Shown one piece after another: positions 43,853 to 54,200 of a stretch of DNA of 64,000 bases. Source of the stretch: Dyella_B sp035503745 (GTDB lineage: Bacteria > Pseudomonadota > Gammaproteobacteria > Xanthomonadales > Rhodanobacteraceae); the NCBI RefSeq assembly GCF_035503745.1, contig NZ_DATJTC010000025.1:62001-126000 (forward strand), written 5' to 3'. The notes beneath the pieces are model-generated. The model was not told the origin of the DNA. It searched no databases and saw only the letters and a program-made list of their open reading frames with translations. Numbering within the stretch: the first letter of the stretch is position 1; every line of letters begins with the position of its first letter. Position numbers and translations under genes: made by a program.

Positions 43853-44541
43853 TCGACGCGGCGCAGCTGGCCGGCAACTGGGCGGCCGTGCGGCGGCGGG
43901 TCGATGCGGCCTGCCGCGCCGCAGGGCGCGATCCGGCCGAGGTGGAGGTGCTGCCGGTCAGCAAGACCTTCGGACCCGAGGCCGTCCGTGCCGCGATGGC
44001 CCTGGGCCTGCGCCGTTTCGGCGAAAACAAGGTGCAGGAGATCCGCGACAAGGCGGCCGCGCTGGCGGACGCCTCGATCGCGTGGGTGGTGATTGGCCAC
44101 CTGCAGACCAACAAGGCCAAGGACGTGGCCAGGCTGGCCAGCGAGGTGCAGTCGCTGGACCGGTTGGAACTGGCCCAGGCGCTGCACCAGCGGTTGCAGG
44201 CGCTGGGCCGCAACCTGGATGTGCTGGTGCAGGTGAAGACGGCGCGCGAGGACACCAAGTCCGGCCTGCCGGCCCAGGAGCTGCCTGCCTTTCTCGCACA
44301 GCTTCAGGCCTATCCCACCCTGCGCGTACGCGGCCTGATGACCCTGGCGACCCTCTCCGAGGACGAGGGGGAGATCCGGGCCTGCTTCCGGCAGCTGCGG
44401 GAGTTGCGCGACCGATGCGCCGCCGACGGGCACGCCTTGCCCCGGTTGTCGATGGGGATGAGCGCGGATTTTCCGTTGGCGATAGCCGAAGGCGCGACCG
44501 AGGTGCGGATCGGGACGGCGATTTTCGGCAGGCGTTCATGA
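43849..44541 (+). CDS. YggS/PLPBP family pyridoxal-phosphate homeostasis protein
   Basis: A 230-residue single-domain PLP-binding protein. The PLP lysine is in VLPVSKTFG near residue 39. Further family marks are GENKVQEIRDK, WVVIGHLQTNKAK, LVQVKTAREDTKSGL and LSMGMSADFPLAI. It keeps vitamin B6 and amino acid pools balanced and has no known catalysis. It starts with TTG overlapping the M20 stop (TTGA), and no ATG is available near the expected start. Linkage to a dipeptidase rather than the common proC/pilT neighbourhood is a little unusual. Confidence 0.93.
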   Translation: MIDAAQLAGNWAAVRRRVDAACRAAGRDPAEVEVLPVSKTFGPEAVRAAMALGLRRFGENKVQEIRDKAAALADASIAWVVIGHLQTNKAKDVARLASEVQSLDRLELAQALHQRLQALGRNLDVLVQVKTAREDTKSGLPAQELPAFLAQLQAYPTLRVRGLMTLATLSEDEGEIRACFRQLRELRDRCAADGHALPRLSMGMSADFPLAIAEGATEVRIGTAIFGRRS

Positions 44542-44769
44542 CGGTGACGTGTGACCATTGCGTGTGCGCCGGGTCTCAATTCTGCGTAAAAGTTCGAAAA
44601 TTAAATGGCCGCCTCGGGCCGTCATCTCCATGCCATCTATTTTTTATTGTTTAAATTCAAATAGTTGAATTTTTCCTGCAGCCAAATCCGGTTTTTAAAA
44701 CGATAGGGTTCAGTTAACTTCATCCGAACATGCGCCGGCGTTTGCTTTGTTACCTTCACTGCTTCGTCA

Positions 44770-44793
44770 CGGTCGCCCGAGGGGGGACGACCG
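44770..44793 (+). other. AT-rich leader with hairpin before the NlpC/P60 gene
   Basis: The 281-base gap from 44542 has a strikingly A+T-rich patch (about 44590-44710) in an otherwise GC-rich region. It also holds a hairpin (CGGTCG with CGACCG, 12-base loop containing GAGGGGGG) about 30 bases before the start codon. The loop purines could mask or present a ribosome site. I cannot match it to a known riboswitch. Confidence 0.35.
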
Positions 44794-44822
44794 GATAAGT
44801 AACCGCCCAGAGATCCATCCGC

Positions 44823-45527
44823 ATGCTGAAAACGCGACTTGTACTCGCCGCGCTTGCCGCTGCCATGTGTTTTTCCGGCCAGGCCTTCGCTGCCACCGAC
44901 GGCAACCTCCAGGCCCAGGTATCGGCCAAGATTTCCGCCACGTTGCTTGACCCGCTCGCCGCCTTCACCCCCGCGCCGACCCTGGCGCAGTCCACGCTTC
45001 CCACCCAGTTGCCCATCGCGGCGCTGGCGCCGGCCAAGAAGGCCGATGCCGCAGCCAGCCAGCCCGGCAACCTGGCAGATTTCAGCAATGCCAAGCTCGG
45101 CCAGGATCTGCGCGACACGCTGATCGGCCTGGCCATGCAACTGCGCAACGTGCGTTACGTGCGCGGCGGCCGCGACCCGTCCACCGGCTTCGATTGCAGT
45201 GGCTTCGTGCGCTACGTGTTCGAGCGCGCCATCGGCCTGCAGCTGCCCACCAACTCGGCATCGCAGTACCTGGTCGGCCGCATCGTCAAGCGCAACGACA
45301 TGCAGCCGGGCGACCTGGTGTTCTTCCGCACGGCGGGCCGTCATGGCCGCGGCCGTATCTCGCACGTGGGTATCTACGCCGGCGACGGGCACTTCATCCA
45401 CTCCCCCCGTCGTGGCGAATCGGTGCGCGTGGACAGCCTCGCCGACAGCTATTGGGCGAAGCGCTTCGCGGGCGCCCGCCGTCCGGATGCCATGGCGCAG
45501 ATCGACACCGATTCGCACAGCGGCTGA
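44823..45527 (+). CDS. NlpC/P60 cell-wall hydrolase
   Basis: A 234-residue secreted endopeptidase with a signal peptide (LVLAALAAAMCFSGQAFA, cleavage near residue 23). A linker of about 70 residues rich in Ala and Pro precedes the catalytic domain. Catalytic Cys125 is in GFDCSGFVRYVF, His181 in RISHVGIYAG and the third residue His193 in FIHSPRR. Enzymes of this family cut peptidoglycan stem peptides, usually between D-Glu and the diamino acid. A strong terminator follows. Confidence 0.93.
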   Translation: MLKTRLVLAALAAAMCFSGQAFAATDGNLQAQVSAKISATLLDPLAAFTPAPTLAQSTLPTQLPIAALAPAKKADAAASQPGNLADFSNAKLGQDLRDTLIGLAMQLRNVRYVRGGRDPSTGFDCSGFVRYVFERAIGLQLPTNSASQYLVGRIVKRNDMQPGDLVFFRTAGRHGRGRISHVGIYAGDGHFIHSPRRGESVRVDSLADSYWAKRFAGARRPDAMAQIDTDSHSG

Positions 45528-45550
45528 TTCCATCTGCCGCAGTCATCATG

Positions 45551-45577
45551 AAAAGGCCACCCCCGGGTGGCCTTTTT
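45551..45577. terminator. Rho-independent terminator, bidirectional form
   Basis: AAAAGGCCACCC pairs perfectly with GGGTGGCCTTTT and a further T. The A and T runs on either side let it work in both directions. It lies 24 bases after the NlpC/P60 stop. Confidence 0.9.
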
Positions 45578-45628
45578 CGTATGGCTCGGGGTGACCGATA
45601 CTAGCGGCGACTTCCCGATGAGATTCCC

Positions 45629-46282
45629 ATGCCTACCCAATTGCCGCCGGTCACCCGCAATCTGCTGATCGCCAATGTCTTGGTGTTCCTGTTGCAGCAG
45701 GTGATGAACGACACGCTGATCGCTCACTTCGCCTTGTGGCCGTGGGGGCCCGATCAGCTGGCACAAACCGCCGACGGCAGCACCGTGGCGATCGGCTTCC
45801 GGGTATGGCAGCTGGTTACCTACGGCTTCATGCATGGCGGCTACATGCATATCTTTTTCAACATGTTCGCGCTGTACATGTTTGGCGGAACGATCGAGCG
45901 CACGTTCGGTCCGCGCAACTTCACCGCGTACTACTTTGTTTGCATGATTGTCGCTGCGCTGACACAGCTTTTCGTGGTGGATTACTTCACGCATGGGTTT
46001 GCGCCGACACTGGGGGCATCCGGCGCCATCTTTGGTTTGCTGCTGGCGTTTGGCATGCTCTACCCGCAGGAAAAACTCATGTTGATCTTTCTGCCCATCC
46101 CGATCCCGGCCTGGTTGTTCGTGATCGGCTACGGGGCCGTCGAGCTGGTGCTGGGGGTGACGGGGCGGCAGGCGGACGTGGCGCATTTTGCGCACCTGGG
46201 CGGTATGCTGGGCGGCTTCCTGATGATCGAGTACTGGCGCGGCAAGTTTCCGATCAAACCCAAGCGCCGATTAATGCGGTGA
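45629..46282 (+). CDS. Rhomboid family intramembrane serine protease
   Basis: A 217-residue six-helix rhomboid. The catalytic Ser131 is in the GASGAIFG motif, and the general base His189 is in AHLGGMLGG. HIFFNMF (His74, Asn78) supplies the oxyanion residues. No extra cytoplasmic domain is present. It would cleave membrane protein helices near the periplasmic face; its substrates are unknown. The ATG at 45629 is the first in frame. The permease gene follows after 70 bases on the same strand. Confidence 0.94.
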   Translation: MPTQLPPVTRNLLIANVLVFLLQQVMNDTLIAHFALWPWGPDQLAQTADGSTVAIGFRVWQLVTYGFMHGGYMHIFFNMFALYMFGGTIERTFGPRNFTAYYFVCMIVAALTQLFVVDYFTHGFAPTLGASGAIFGLLLAFGMLYPQEKLMLIFLPIPIPAWLFVIGYGAVELVLGVTGRQADVAHFAHLGGMLGGFLMIEYWRGKFPIKPKRRLMR

Positions 46283-46352
46283 ATCCGACGCTGCGGCCCG
46301 AAACCGCTAGCGGGCGATTTCCCCGACGTTTTCACGTAAACAGGCTTAACTC

Positions 46353-47720
46353 ATGACCCAACATCTGCAGCGCGGCTTGACCTCGCGCCTCATCACCTTC
46401 ATGGCGCTGGGCATGGCCATCGGCACGGGGCTTTTCCTCGGCTCGGCCAGCTCCATCATGATGGCCGGCCCGTCGGTGATCTTCGCCTACATGGTCGGTG
46501 GCCTGATGATCTACATCATCATGCGCGCACTGGGGGAAATGGCCGTGCACGACCCGGTCCCCGGTTCCTTCAGCAGCTACGCACATCGCTACCTGGGGCC
46601 GTTTGCCGGCTACCTCACGGGCTGGAATTACTGGCTGCTGATGGTGGGTGTGGGCATGGCCGAGAGCACGGGCGTGGGCATCTACATGAAGCAGTGGTTT
46701 CCCGAACTGCCGCAATGGATCTGGGTGTTCGGCAGCGTGGTCATGATCGGCACGCTCAACCTGATGGCGGTGCGCGTATACGGCGAGATGGAATTCTGGT
46801 TCACCATGATCAAGGTGGTGACCGTGGTGCTGATGATTCTCGGCGGCGCCAGCATGATCTGGCTGGGCTGGGGCAATGGCGGTCAGCCCTTGGGCTTGAG
46901 CAACCTGTGGAGTCACGGCGGCTGGTTCCCGAACGGGATGCAGGGCATGGTGCTGGCGCTGCCGATCGTGGTGTTCGCCTTCGGCGGCATCGAGACCATC
47001 GGCATGGCAGCCGGTGAGGCAGCCTCGCCCGAGCGCAGCATTCCGCGCGCCGTCAATTCGGTGCTTTGGCGCATCATGATCTTCTACGTCGGCGCGCTGT
47101 TCGTGATCATGGCGATCTATCCGTGGAATCAGCTGGGTACGCAGGGCAGCCCGTTCGTTACCACGTTTGCCAAGCTCGGTATTCATCAGGCCGCGGGCGT
47201 GATCAACTTCGTGGTGATCACCGCGGCGCTGTCAGGTTTCAACAGCACCACCTTCAGCGGCAGTCGCATGCTGTACAGCCTGTCGCACAAGGGGCAGGCG
47301 CCCGCGCTATTTGGCAAGGTGAACGAACACGGCGTACCTACGCGTAGCGTGCTGGCGTGCCTGGCCTGCCTGGTGGTCGGCGTGTTGCTCAACTATCTGC
47401 TGCCACAAAGCATCTTTGCAACGATGATGTCGATCCTGTCGTTCAACACCGTGTGGACGTGGGTCATGGTGTTGATCGCGCATTTCAGCTTCCGTCGGCG
47501 TTACGGCAAGACCGGTTTTCCGCTGCGTATCTGGCCGCTGAGCAGCGTGGCATGCCTGGCGTTTCTGTTGTTCGTGGTGGTGATGCTCGGCTACAGCCCC
47601 GATACGCGCGTGGCGCTGTATGTGGGTGCGGCGTGGGTCGTGTTGCTGACAGTGGCGTACGTGGTGTTCGGCATCGGGCGTCGCATGTCGCTCGCCGATG
47701 CCGATGCCAGCATGGTATAG
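46353..47720 (+). CDS. Amino acid permease, APC superfamily (AAT family)
   Basis: A 455-residue transporter with twelve predicted helices. The N-terminal LTSRLITFMALGMAIGTGLFLGSA is the usual AAT start, where the GTGLF turn forms part of the substrate site. Other family marks are EMAVHDPVPGSFSSYAHRYLGPFAG, FGGIETIGMAAGEA and SGFNSTTFSGSRMLYSLSHKGQAP. It is a proton-coupled importer similar to ProY, GabP, CycA and AnsP; the substrate cannot be read from sequence. It ends 21 bases before the convergent rapA. Confidence 0.92.
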   Translation: MTQHLQRGLTSRLITFMALGMAIGTGLFLGSASSIMMAGPSVIFAYMVGGLMIYIIMRALGEMAVHDPVPGSFSSYAHRYLGPFAGYLTGWNYWLLMVGVGMAESTGVGIYMKQWFPELPQWIWVFGSVVMIGTLNLMAVRVYGEMEFWFTMIKVVTVVLMILGGASMIWLGWGNGGQPLGLSNLWSHGGWFPNGMQGMVLALPIVVFAFGGIETIGMAAGEAASPERSIPRAVNSVLWRIMIFYVGALFVIMAIYPWNQLGTQGSPFVTTFAKLGIHQAAGVINFVVITAALSGFNSTTFSGSRMLYSLSHKGQAPALFGKVNEHGVPTRSVLACLACLVVGVLLNYLLPQSIFATMMSILSFNTVWTWVMVLIAHFSFRRRYGKTGFPLRIWPLSSVACLAFLLFVVVMLGYSPDTRVALYVGAAWVVLLTVAYVVFGIGRRMSLADADASMV

Positions 47721-47741
47721 GCGCTCGCTGGCGCGGCGCTC

Positions 47742-50582
47742 TCAGCGCAGCGCCAGGAAGTCAGGGCTTACCACGAAACGCACCGCATCCAGCCGCAGGC
47801 GCGCTTGCGGCAGGGTGTTGAGCAGGGTGGTGCGTTCCTGCTCGACGCCGGCGATTTCCGCCTCGCTGATCGATGGGTTAACCGCGCGCAGCGCATGCAG
47901 GCGCGCGAGTTCGGCATCCAGGGTGTCGCGCGCATCGTTCACGGCCTCGGCGATACCGGCTTGCGCACGCAATGCCGCCGCGGCCTCGGCCTTTTCCAGC
48001 ATCGGCGGCACCAGTTTGGCGAGGAATTTGCGGTAGCGCGGCACTTCGATATTCCGCTCGCCGGCGCGGCGCAACGCCAGCTCGCTGGGCTGGAAGCCGG
48101 CGCGCTCGGCCAGCTTGGTATCGATGGTCACCACGATCGGCTGGGTCGGCAGGAAGCGTTCGGCATCGAGCTGGCGTTCGGCCACGCACTCAAGCACGTA
48201 CACGGCCTGCAGCAGCGCACTGCGCGAGGGCAGGGCATCGTCGACCATGAAGGCCGCGTTGCCGCGCTCGCCGGAAAACGCCAGTTCCAGCGCACCGATC
48301 ATGATGGGATGGTCCAGCCGCAGCAGCGGAAGATCCTCGCGGCCGAGTGCGATCTCGCGGGAGAAGGTCGCCGACAGCGGGCCTTCGTTGAATCCCGGCA
48401 GGGCATCGGTGGACAGGTATTGCGGATCCAGCAGTACGACGTTGCCCCCGAGTTCTTCGGCGTGGATGCCGAAGGATTCGAGCAGACGCTGCAGGAACGC
48501 ATCGCGCGAGGGATCGTCGTCTTCGCGGCGGAACGACTGCGCCAGCGCATCGGCATGCGGGTCGCGGCTGGCGGCCAGTTCGAGCAGGTGGTCGCGGCCG
48601 GCGCGGATCAGTTCGGCCATCTGCTCGTGGCTGGCGCGTGTTTCGGCGAGCAGCACGTCCAATTCCTGGTCGCGCTGGTCGTCGCCGCGCGCGTGCTCGG
48701 TGGCAAGCCGCGCCAGGGTGTCGCCGAAGCGGCGCAGCAGCTCGCGTCCATCGGCCGGGCTGGTGCGGAAGGCGTCCACGCCTTCGTCGTACCAGCGGGC
48801 CAGTACGTGGTGCGCGCTGTCGGCCGCCACAATGATGTGGATGTTGATGTCGTGCTTCTGGCCAATGCGGTCCAGGCGGCCGATGCGTTGTTCCAGGAGA
48901 TCCGGATCGAGCGGGAGATCCCACAGCACCAGTCGATGCGCGAACTGGAAATTGCGGCCTTCCGAACCGATTTCCGAACAGATCAGCAGGCGTGCGCCGT
49001 CGGCTTGGGCGAAGTAGGCCGCGTTGCGGTCGCGCTGCACGATTCCCAAGCCCTCGTGGAAGCGGGCGATGCCCGCGCCGGTGCGCGTGCGCAGTGCTTC
49101 CTCCAGCGCCAGCACCTTGGACTGGCTGCGGCAGATCAACAGGAACTTGTCCTGCGGGTGGCGTTCCAGCAGGTGGACCAGCTTGTCGATGCGCGGATCG
49201 TTGGCGTAATTCCACTCCAGCGCCGGCGCGGGTTGCTGGATGTCGGCGTGGAATTCGGCAAGCAGCGTCTGGCGGGTGTTGTCGTCCAGGCCGTCGGTGC
49301 CGACCAGCTCCCATTCGGGCAGGCGCTTGGGAAAACCGCCAATGCCGGCGCGCCGGTTTCGAAACATCGAGCGGCCGGTACCGTGGCGATCGATCAGCGC
49401 GGCCAGCAATGGGCGGCTGTGCTCGGGTTTGGCCGTATCGGACAAGCAGGCCTGCAGCGCGGTGTCGCCGTCGAAGGCGTTGTGCAGCTGCTGCCGTTCC
49501 TCGTCATCCAGCGGCGTGCGCTCCAACAGTTTGTCGGCAATGCGTGAAAGCGACTGGAAGCGTTCCGACTCGGCCAGGTACGTATCCAGATGGTGATAGC
49601 GCTGTGGATCGAGCAGGCGCAGGCGCGCGAAATGCCCGCTGCGCCCCAGTTGTTCGGGCGTGGCGGTGAGCAGGATTACGCCCGGGGTGGCCGCGGCCAA
49701 TTGCTCGACCAGGGCATAGCGGGGGCTGGCCGCTTCCGGTGTCCAGGCCAGATGGTGGGCCTCGTCCACCACCAGCAGGTCCCAGCGGGCGTCAAGCAAT
49801 TGTGAAGCGCGCTTGGGGTTGTGCTCCAGGAAGTCGAAATCGGCGATGACCAGTTGTTCGTCTTCGAACGGATTGTGGCCGCTGTCGGATTGCTCAACCG
49901 CCTCGCAGCGTTCTTCGTCGTAGATGGCGAAGCTCAGGTTGAAGCGGCGCAGCAGCTCGACGAACCATTGATAGACCAGCGTATCGGGCAGCAGCACCAG
50001 TACGCGCGAGGCGCGACCGGTGGCAATCTGGCGCGTCATGATCATGCCCGCCTCGATCGTCTTGCCCAGGCCCACTTCATCGGCCAGCAATACGCGCGGG
50101 GGATGGCGCGAGGCGGCGATCCCGGCCACGCGCAGCTGGTGCGGCACCAGCCCGATGCGCGCGGCGCCCAGGCCCCAGGTGGGCGAGCGCCGCGCATCGG
50201 CGCGCCGCTTGAGTCCTTCCACGCGCAATTCGAAGTGATGCACGGCGTCGGTGCGTCCGCCGACCAGCCGGTCATCGGCCTGGCTCACGCTCTGCTCGTC
50301 GTCCAGCTGCCCTTCGTGCAGCTCGCGGCCCTCGCCGCGGTAGACCAGCAGCCCCTCGCGTTCCTCGATGCGCTCGACCAGAAAGGCGATGCCCTTGCCG
50401 GCAATGCGTTGGCCGGCGCGGAATTCGGCGCGAACCAGCGGGGCCGAGTCCACCGCATAAGGCCGCAGCACCCCCGATTTGGCGAAAAGCACCTGCACAC
50501 CGCGTCCTTCGACGCGCAAGACGGTGCCGAGGCCCAGTTCAGGCTCGGCGGTGGAAATCCAGCGTTGACCAGGTACGAACAT
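47742..50582 (-). CDS. rapA: RNA polymerase-associated ATPase RapA
   Basis: The 946-residue Swi2/Snf2 ATPase RapA recycles stalled RNA polymerase. Tudor-like N-terminal domains are followed by motif I (ADEVGLGKTIEAG), motif II (VVDEAHHLAW), motif III (LLTATPEQLG), and in the second RecA lobe motifs V and VI (SEIGSEGRNFQFAHRLVLWDLP and QRIGRLDRIGQ). The length is close to E. coli RapA (968). The ATG at 50582 gives MFVPGQRWIS, the family start. Confidence 0.96.
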   Translation of the reverse strand: MFVPGQRWISTAEPELGLGTVLRVEGRGVQVLFAKSGVLRPYAVDSAPLVRAEFRAGQRIAGKGIAFLVERIEEREGLLVYRGEGRELHEGQLDDEQSVSQADDRLVGGRTDAVHHFELRVEGLKRRADARRSPTWGLGAARIGLVPHQLRVAGIAASRHPPRVLLADEVGLGKTIEAGMIMTRQIATGRASRVLVLLPDTLVYQWFVELLRRFNLSFAIYDEERCEAVEQSDSGHNPFEDEQLVIADFDFLEHNPKRASQLLDARWDLLVVDEAHHLAWTPEAASPRYALVEQLAAATPGVILLTATPEQLGRSGHFARLRLLDPQRYHHLDTYLAESERFQSLSRIADKLLERTPLDDEERQQLHNAFDGDTALQACLSDTAKPEHSRPLLAALIDRHGTGRSMFRNRRAGIGGFPKRLPEWELVGTDGLDDNTRQTLLAEFHADIQQPAPALEWNYANDPRIDKLVHLLERHPQDKFLLICRSQSKVLALEEALRTRTGAGIARFHEGLGIVQRDRNAAYFAQADGARLLICSEIGSEGRNFQFAHRLVLWDLPLDPDLLEQRIGRLDRIGQKHDINIHIIVAADSAHHVLARWYDEGVDAFRTSPADGRELLRRFGDTLARLATEHARGDDQRDQELDVLLAETRASHEQMAELIRAGRDHLLELAASRDPHADALAQSFRREDDDPSRDAFLQRLLESFGIHAEELGGNVVLLDPQYLSTDALPGFNEGPLSATFSREIALGREDLPLLRLDHPIMIGALELAFSGERGNAAFMVDDALPSRSALLQAVYVLECVAERQLDAERFLPTQPIVVTIDTKLAERAGFQPSELALRRAGERNIEVPRYRKFLAKLVPPMLEKAEAAAALRAQAGIAEAVNDARDTLDAELARLHALRAVNPSISEAEIAGVEQERTTLLNTLPQARLRLDAVRFVVSPDFLALR

Positions 50583-50744
50583 GCCTATGCGGGGCCTGGG
50601 GGGAGGGGCGGCAATTATCCGCCTCCCGGGCGTGACACGAAAGCCGTAGCGGCATTCAGGCTCTATGTTGTGGTGCGATCGGGCCCATCAATACGTACAT
50701 GGATGCTCGCGTTCGCTAGCGCGAACGGCGACGACGGTGGCCCA

Positions 50745-51200
50745 TTACCAGCAGTTGGAAGCAGTGCCATTGTCCGACTGCACGCCCTGGCCGGTGAGCG
50801 TATAGGTGCCGCACGTATCACTCGCCTGCGTGCCCTGGGGCACTGCGGTGACGGTGTAGCTGGAGGTCGGCGTGCCCACCGTCACCGAAACGTTGTAGTA
50901 ATCCTGGCTGGCGCTAGGGATAAGCAGATTGTTGCCGCTGAGGTTGGTATACCCGAGATTGGCCAGCGTCGTGTAGGAATTGTTCACGGCGTAGTAGCGC
51001 TCTTCGCGACTGGCCACGTCGAGCAGGGCGGTTTTTGCCGATGTACGGCGGGATTGCTGAATCTGCCTGGTGTAGCTGGGCAGCGCGATGGCGGCCAGGA
51101 TGACCACGATGCCGACCACGATCATCAACTCGATCAGCGTATAGCCATGCGAGCGGTGCGTGGCCGACATATATCTGCCGCGAGGCAGCGGATGGTTCAT
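50745..51200 (-). CDS. pilE: Type IV pilin PilE (minor pilin)
   Basis: A prepilin with leader ending SHG, then YTLIELMIVVGIVVILAAIALPSY, including Glu5 of the mature protein. The body is short, with two cysteines (CGTYTL and the final NCW) forming the C-terminal disulfide loop. The start is uncertain: 51200 gives a 19-residue leader and has a weak ribosome site, 51170 gives a 9-residue leader, and 51212 and 51239 are also in frame. It is the last gene of the minor pilin operon and likely initiates or primes pilus assembly with the other minor pilins. Confidence 0.88.
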   Translation of the reverse strand: MNHPLPRGRYMSATHRSHGYTLIELMIVVGIVVILAAIALPSYTRQIQQSRRTSAKTALLDVASREERYYAVNNSYTTLANLGYTNLSGNNLLIPSASQDYYNVSVTVGTPTSSYTVTAVPQGTQASDTCGTYTLTGQGVQSDNGTASNCW

Positions 51201-51257
51201 GTTTTCTCGCATGGCTTGTGGCTCTCTTTTGCGTCTCATCGCGCGTTCGCGTGGGTA

Positions 51258-54200
51258 TTAGTTGATCTGCAACCAGGTCAGACGTTGGGTTTTTCCGCCC
51301 AGCGGCGGCTGAATCGGATTGACCGTGCCGGCACCGGTGGACGTCTGGCTGACCAGGAATGGCAGGCCAGCGGCCGTTACGACCGACGGACTACCCGTGG
51401 CATTAAGCGCGATGCCGCCTACCGCCGCGTTATTGAGCGTCACGAACTGACCGCTGCTGTTGGCGAAGAACGACTCGGCCAATGCGCCGCCGGTACCGGG
51501 GTTGAGGGCCATCGTCCAGCCCAGGGCGGCTTCCACCGTACAACTGGTCGGGGAGTTATTGGCCGGCACCACGGTGTTGACGATGAACGCGCCTTCGGTC
51601 TCGATCGGGCTATAGATCACCTGTTCGGTCTGGTTCACGCCGCCCACGCCCGGCGAGGGCAAGCCGTTGTAGCCGGGTAAGTTGAGAAGCCAGCCGAACG
51701 CAGTGCCGGTGCTCGTGGTGGTCGTGGTGCCGCTGGTGGTGGTACAGGTTGTGCCAGCAAAGCAAACGGCGTTGGAGCTAAGCGTGCGATAACCCTGGCC
51801 GGTGCCGGACGTGGTGGCGTTGGTCTGATCGGTGACGCTTTGCGTTACCAGCTGGCTGTAGTTGATGACCGCCGATGGTGCCGAGGACGAGCCGATCAGA
51901 CCGGCATATCCCGTGGTAGGTGCTGCTTGCCCCACGTCCCAGTCCCATACGCCATACAACGTCTGCTGGCCGCCGGCGTACTGGATGCTCGAGGAAACCG
52001 ATTGCGGCACGACGTTGCCGGTGCCGAACTCCACCATGACGCGTGGCAGGCCGTTATTCGTAGGCGTTACCGCCACGACCACGACCTGCGTGGTGATCGG
52101 CTGGTTGGTGATGGTGGTCGTGGTGCTTCCGCTCGTGGTCGAGCCAAAAGCCAACGACTTCTGCTGAGTTGTGGTCGGCGTGCTATAGGTCGGCGTCGAA
52201 GAGGTGGTGGTGCCGTTTGACGTGGTGAATGTGGTCGTGATGTCGGGCGTGGTAAAGAGCGGCGTCGGCGTCGCGTTGCCGTAGGTCGATGCGGCCCAAT
52301 TGCTCTCGGTGCTGCTGGTCAGGTCGAACCGCCAGATATTGCCGTAGATGTCGCCCGCGTAGACATAGTCGGTGATGTGATCGCCGTCCATGTCGGTGGG
52401 GGTTACGAAGGCGATGCCGTCGGGATTGCTGGCACTGCCTACACCGGTATCGAGGTAGTACAGGGCGCTTTCCGTGCCGGTGGAGCTGATCACCATCACG
52501 AAGATGCCCGCATGGCCATTGGCGCTGCCCAGGCCGTTTCCAAAAATGATCCCCCAGTTGCCGTCGTGCAGGCGGCGGATTTGCGGCGTGCCGAAGGTCT
52601 GGCCCAGATTCGCGCCGCAGTTCGTCGCCACATTGGTGCACGTGAGCGTGCTGGAATCCCACTCACCTATCACGGTTGAGCCGGCATTGGAGGAGAAATT
52701 GCTGGGGTTGGTGATGTCGAGCGCGAAAATCGCGTTGCCGCCCGGGCCCAGGCCGCTCACCAGCCAGGTATGCCATTTGTTGCTGTAGAACAGGTCGCCC
52801 GTGCCCGGTGTGGCGTCGGTGTAATACTCATGCGAATAGTTGGGCGAGGAGTAGTCGGCGGTCGCCGTCGTGCTGTGGATGCTGTACACCACGCTTGCGG
52901 GCATGTAGGCCACGACTTCCTTGCCGTCGTTATTGGCGCTGTTGTAAGTGCCGTCGGTGTTGTACGAGCCTGCTTCAAAGCCGTGCATGAAGCCGTCGTT
53001 GGAGCCGTCGTATACCACGTTCAAGCGTGAGGCTTCAGCCGTGGTGAATTGCGGATAGGTCTGCGCGCCCGTACCATTTTCGGCCGCGGTATTGGTGGGG
53101 TAGAGCAAGTCCGACCAGGTCGCCGAGTAGGGCGCGTTGGGCGCACCTACCCACGTGGGGCTGGAGTCAATGATGTCGCCCAGGATGCTGGTGCGGTCCC
53201 TGAATACCTGCGCACCGGTGGCAACGCCCGTGCTGGTGGGCACTTCATCGGTGCGCGTGCCCGTGAGGAAGGCAAGGCGGTTGGAGCCGTTGCTGTCGCC
53301 CGCGTTGAGGGCGGCCTGCTCGGCGTTGCTCAGGTTACCCCAGGTCAGTGTTTCGCCGGAAGCGGCCGAGTCATTCCAGGTGAGCAAGGTGCGCGAGGCT
53401 TCCGCCGTCATGCCGGTTGCACCGGTGCTGGTGCAATTGCCGCCGGTCAACACGCACGAAGCATCCCAATTGTAGGTGGAGCTGATCGACACGACGCCGT
53501 TGTTGACGACAAGGTTCTGCGAGGTCAGCTGACCCCACCAGTTATTGGTGTGGTAGGAGGCCAGGTACACCTGGGTGCCCGTTTGCACTTCGCCGGCCTG
53601 CGTCACGTTAACGCCCGCGGAGCTGGCTGCCTGATCGGAAGGCGTTACCTGGAAACAGGTGATTTCGTGGACATTGTTGCTGCCGCCGGTGGACCCGCCA
53701 AAGCCGAAGTAAAGGTTGGAGGGGAGTGCCGGATTGGATGTCGTAATGGCGGTGGGCGGCAGGATGGTTTGGTAACTGCCGCCGTTATAGCTGTACTGCA
53801 GGCTCAACATGCTGTTGGGCGATGGCGTAATGGTCAGCTTGTAGGCGATCGGCGTGGCTTTGGTGCGTGTCGATACGCTTTCATTGGCGATGGGATTGTT
53901 GGTGCCGCCCGCCGTATACGGAAGAATGGCCGAGCCGCCCACAATGGCCGTGTAGTCCGGGAACCAGGGGTAAATGCTGGAGCTTTGCGTCAAGGACGTA
54001 CACACATTGCTGCCGCTGCTGCCGATGCTCACCGAGCCATAAGCGGTGCCGCTGGAGTAGTTGCCCGAGCAGCTGGACGTCGCATACAGGGTGCCTCCCG
54101 AGGACGTGTTGGACGGCGCTCCTGAGGTGGCATTGAATGTGTTGGTGGTCCCATAGCTAAGCGTGCCCGTGGAAATGCCGCCCGCGGTCTTGTTGTTGCT

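Noticed and set aside
44542..44822. Known riboswitch (cyclic dinucleotide type) before the NlpC/P60 gene
   Set aside because: The hairpin does not carry the conserved core of GEMM or ydaO-type riboswitches that I can recall.
50701..50730. Terminator after pilE
   Set aside because: The CGTTCGC/GCGAACG hairpin has no following T run in the direction of transcription.
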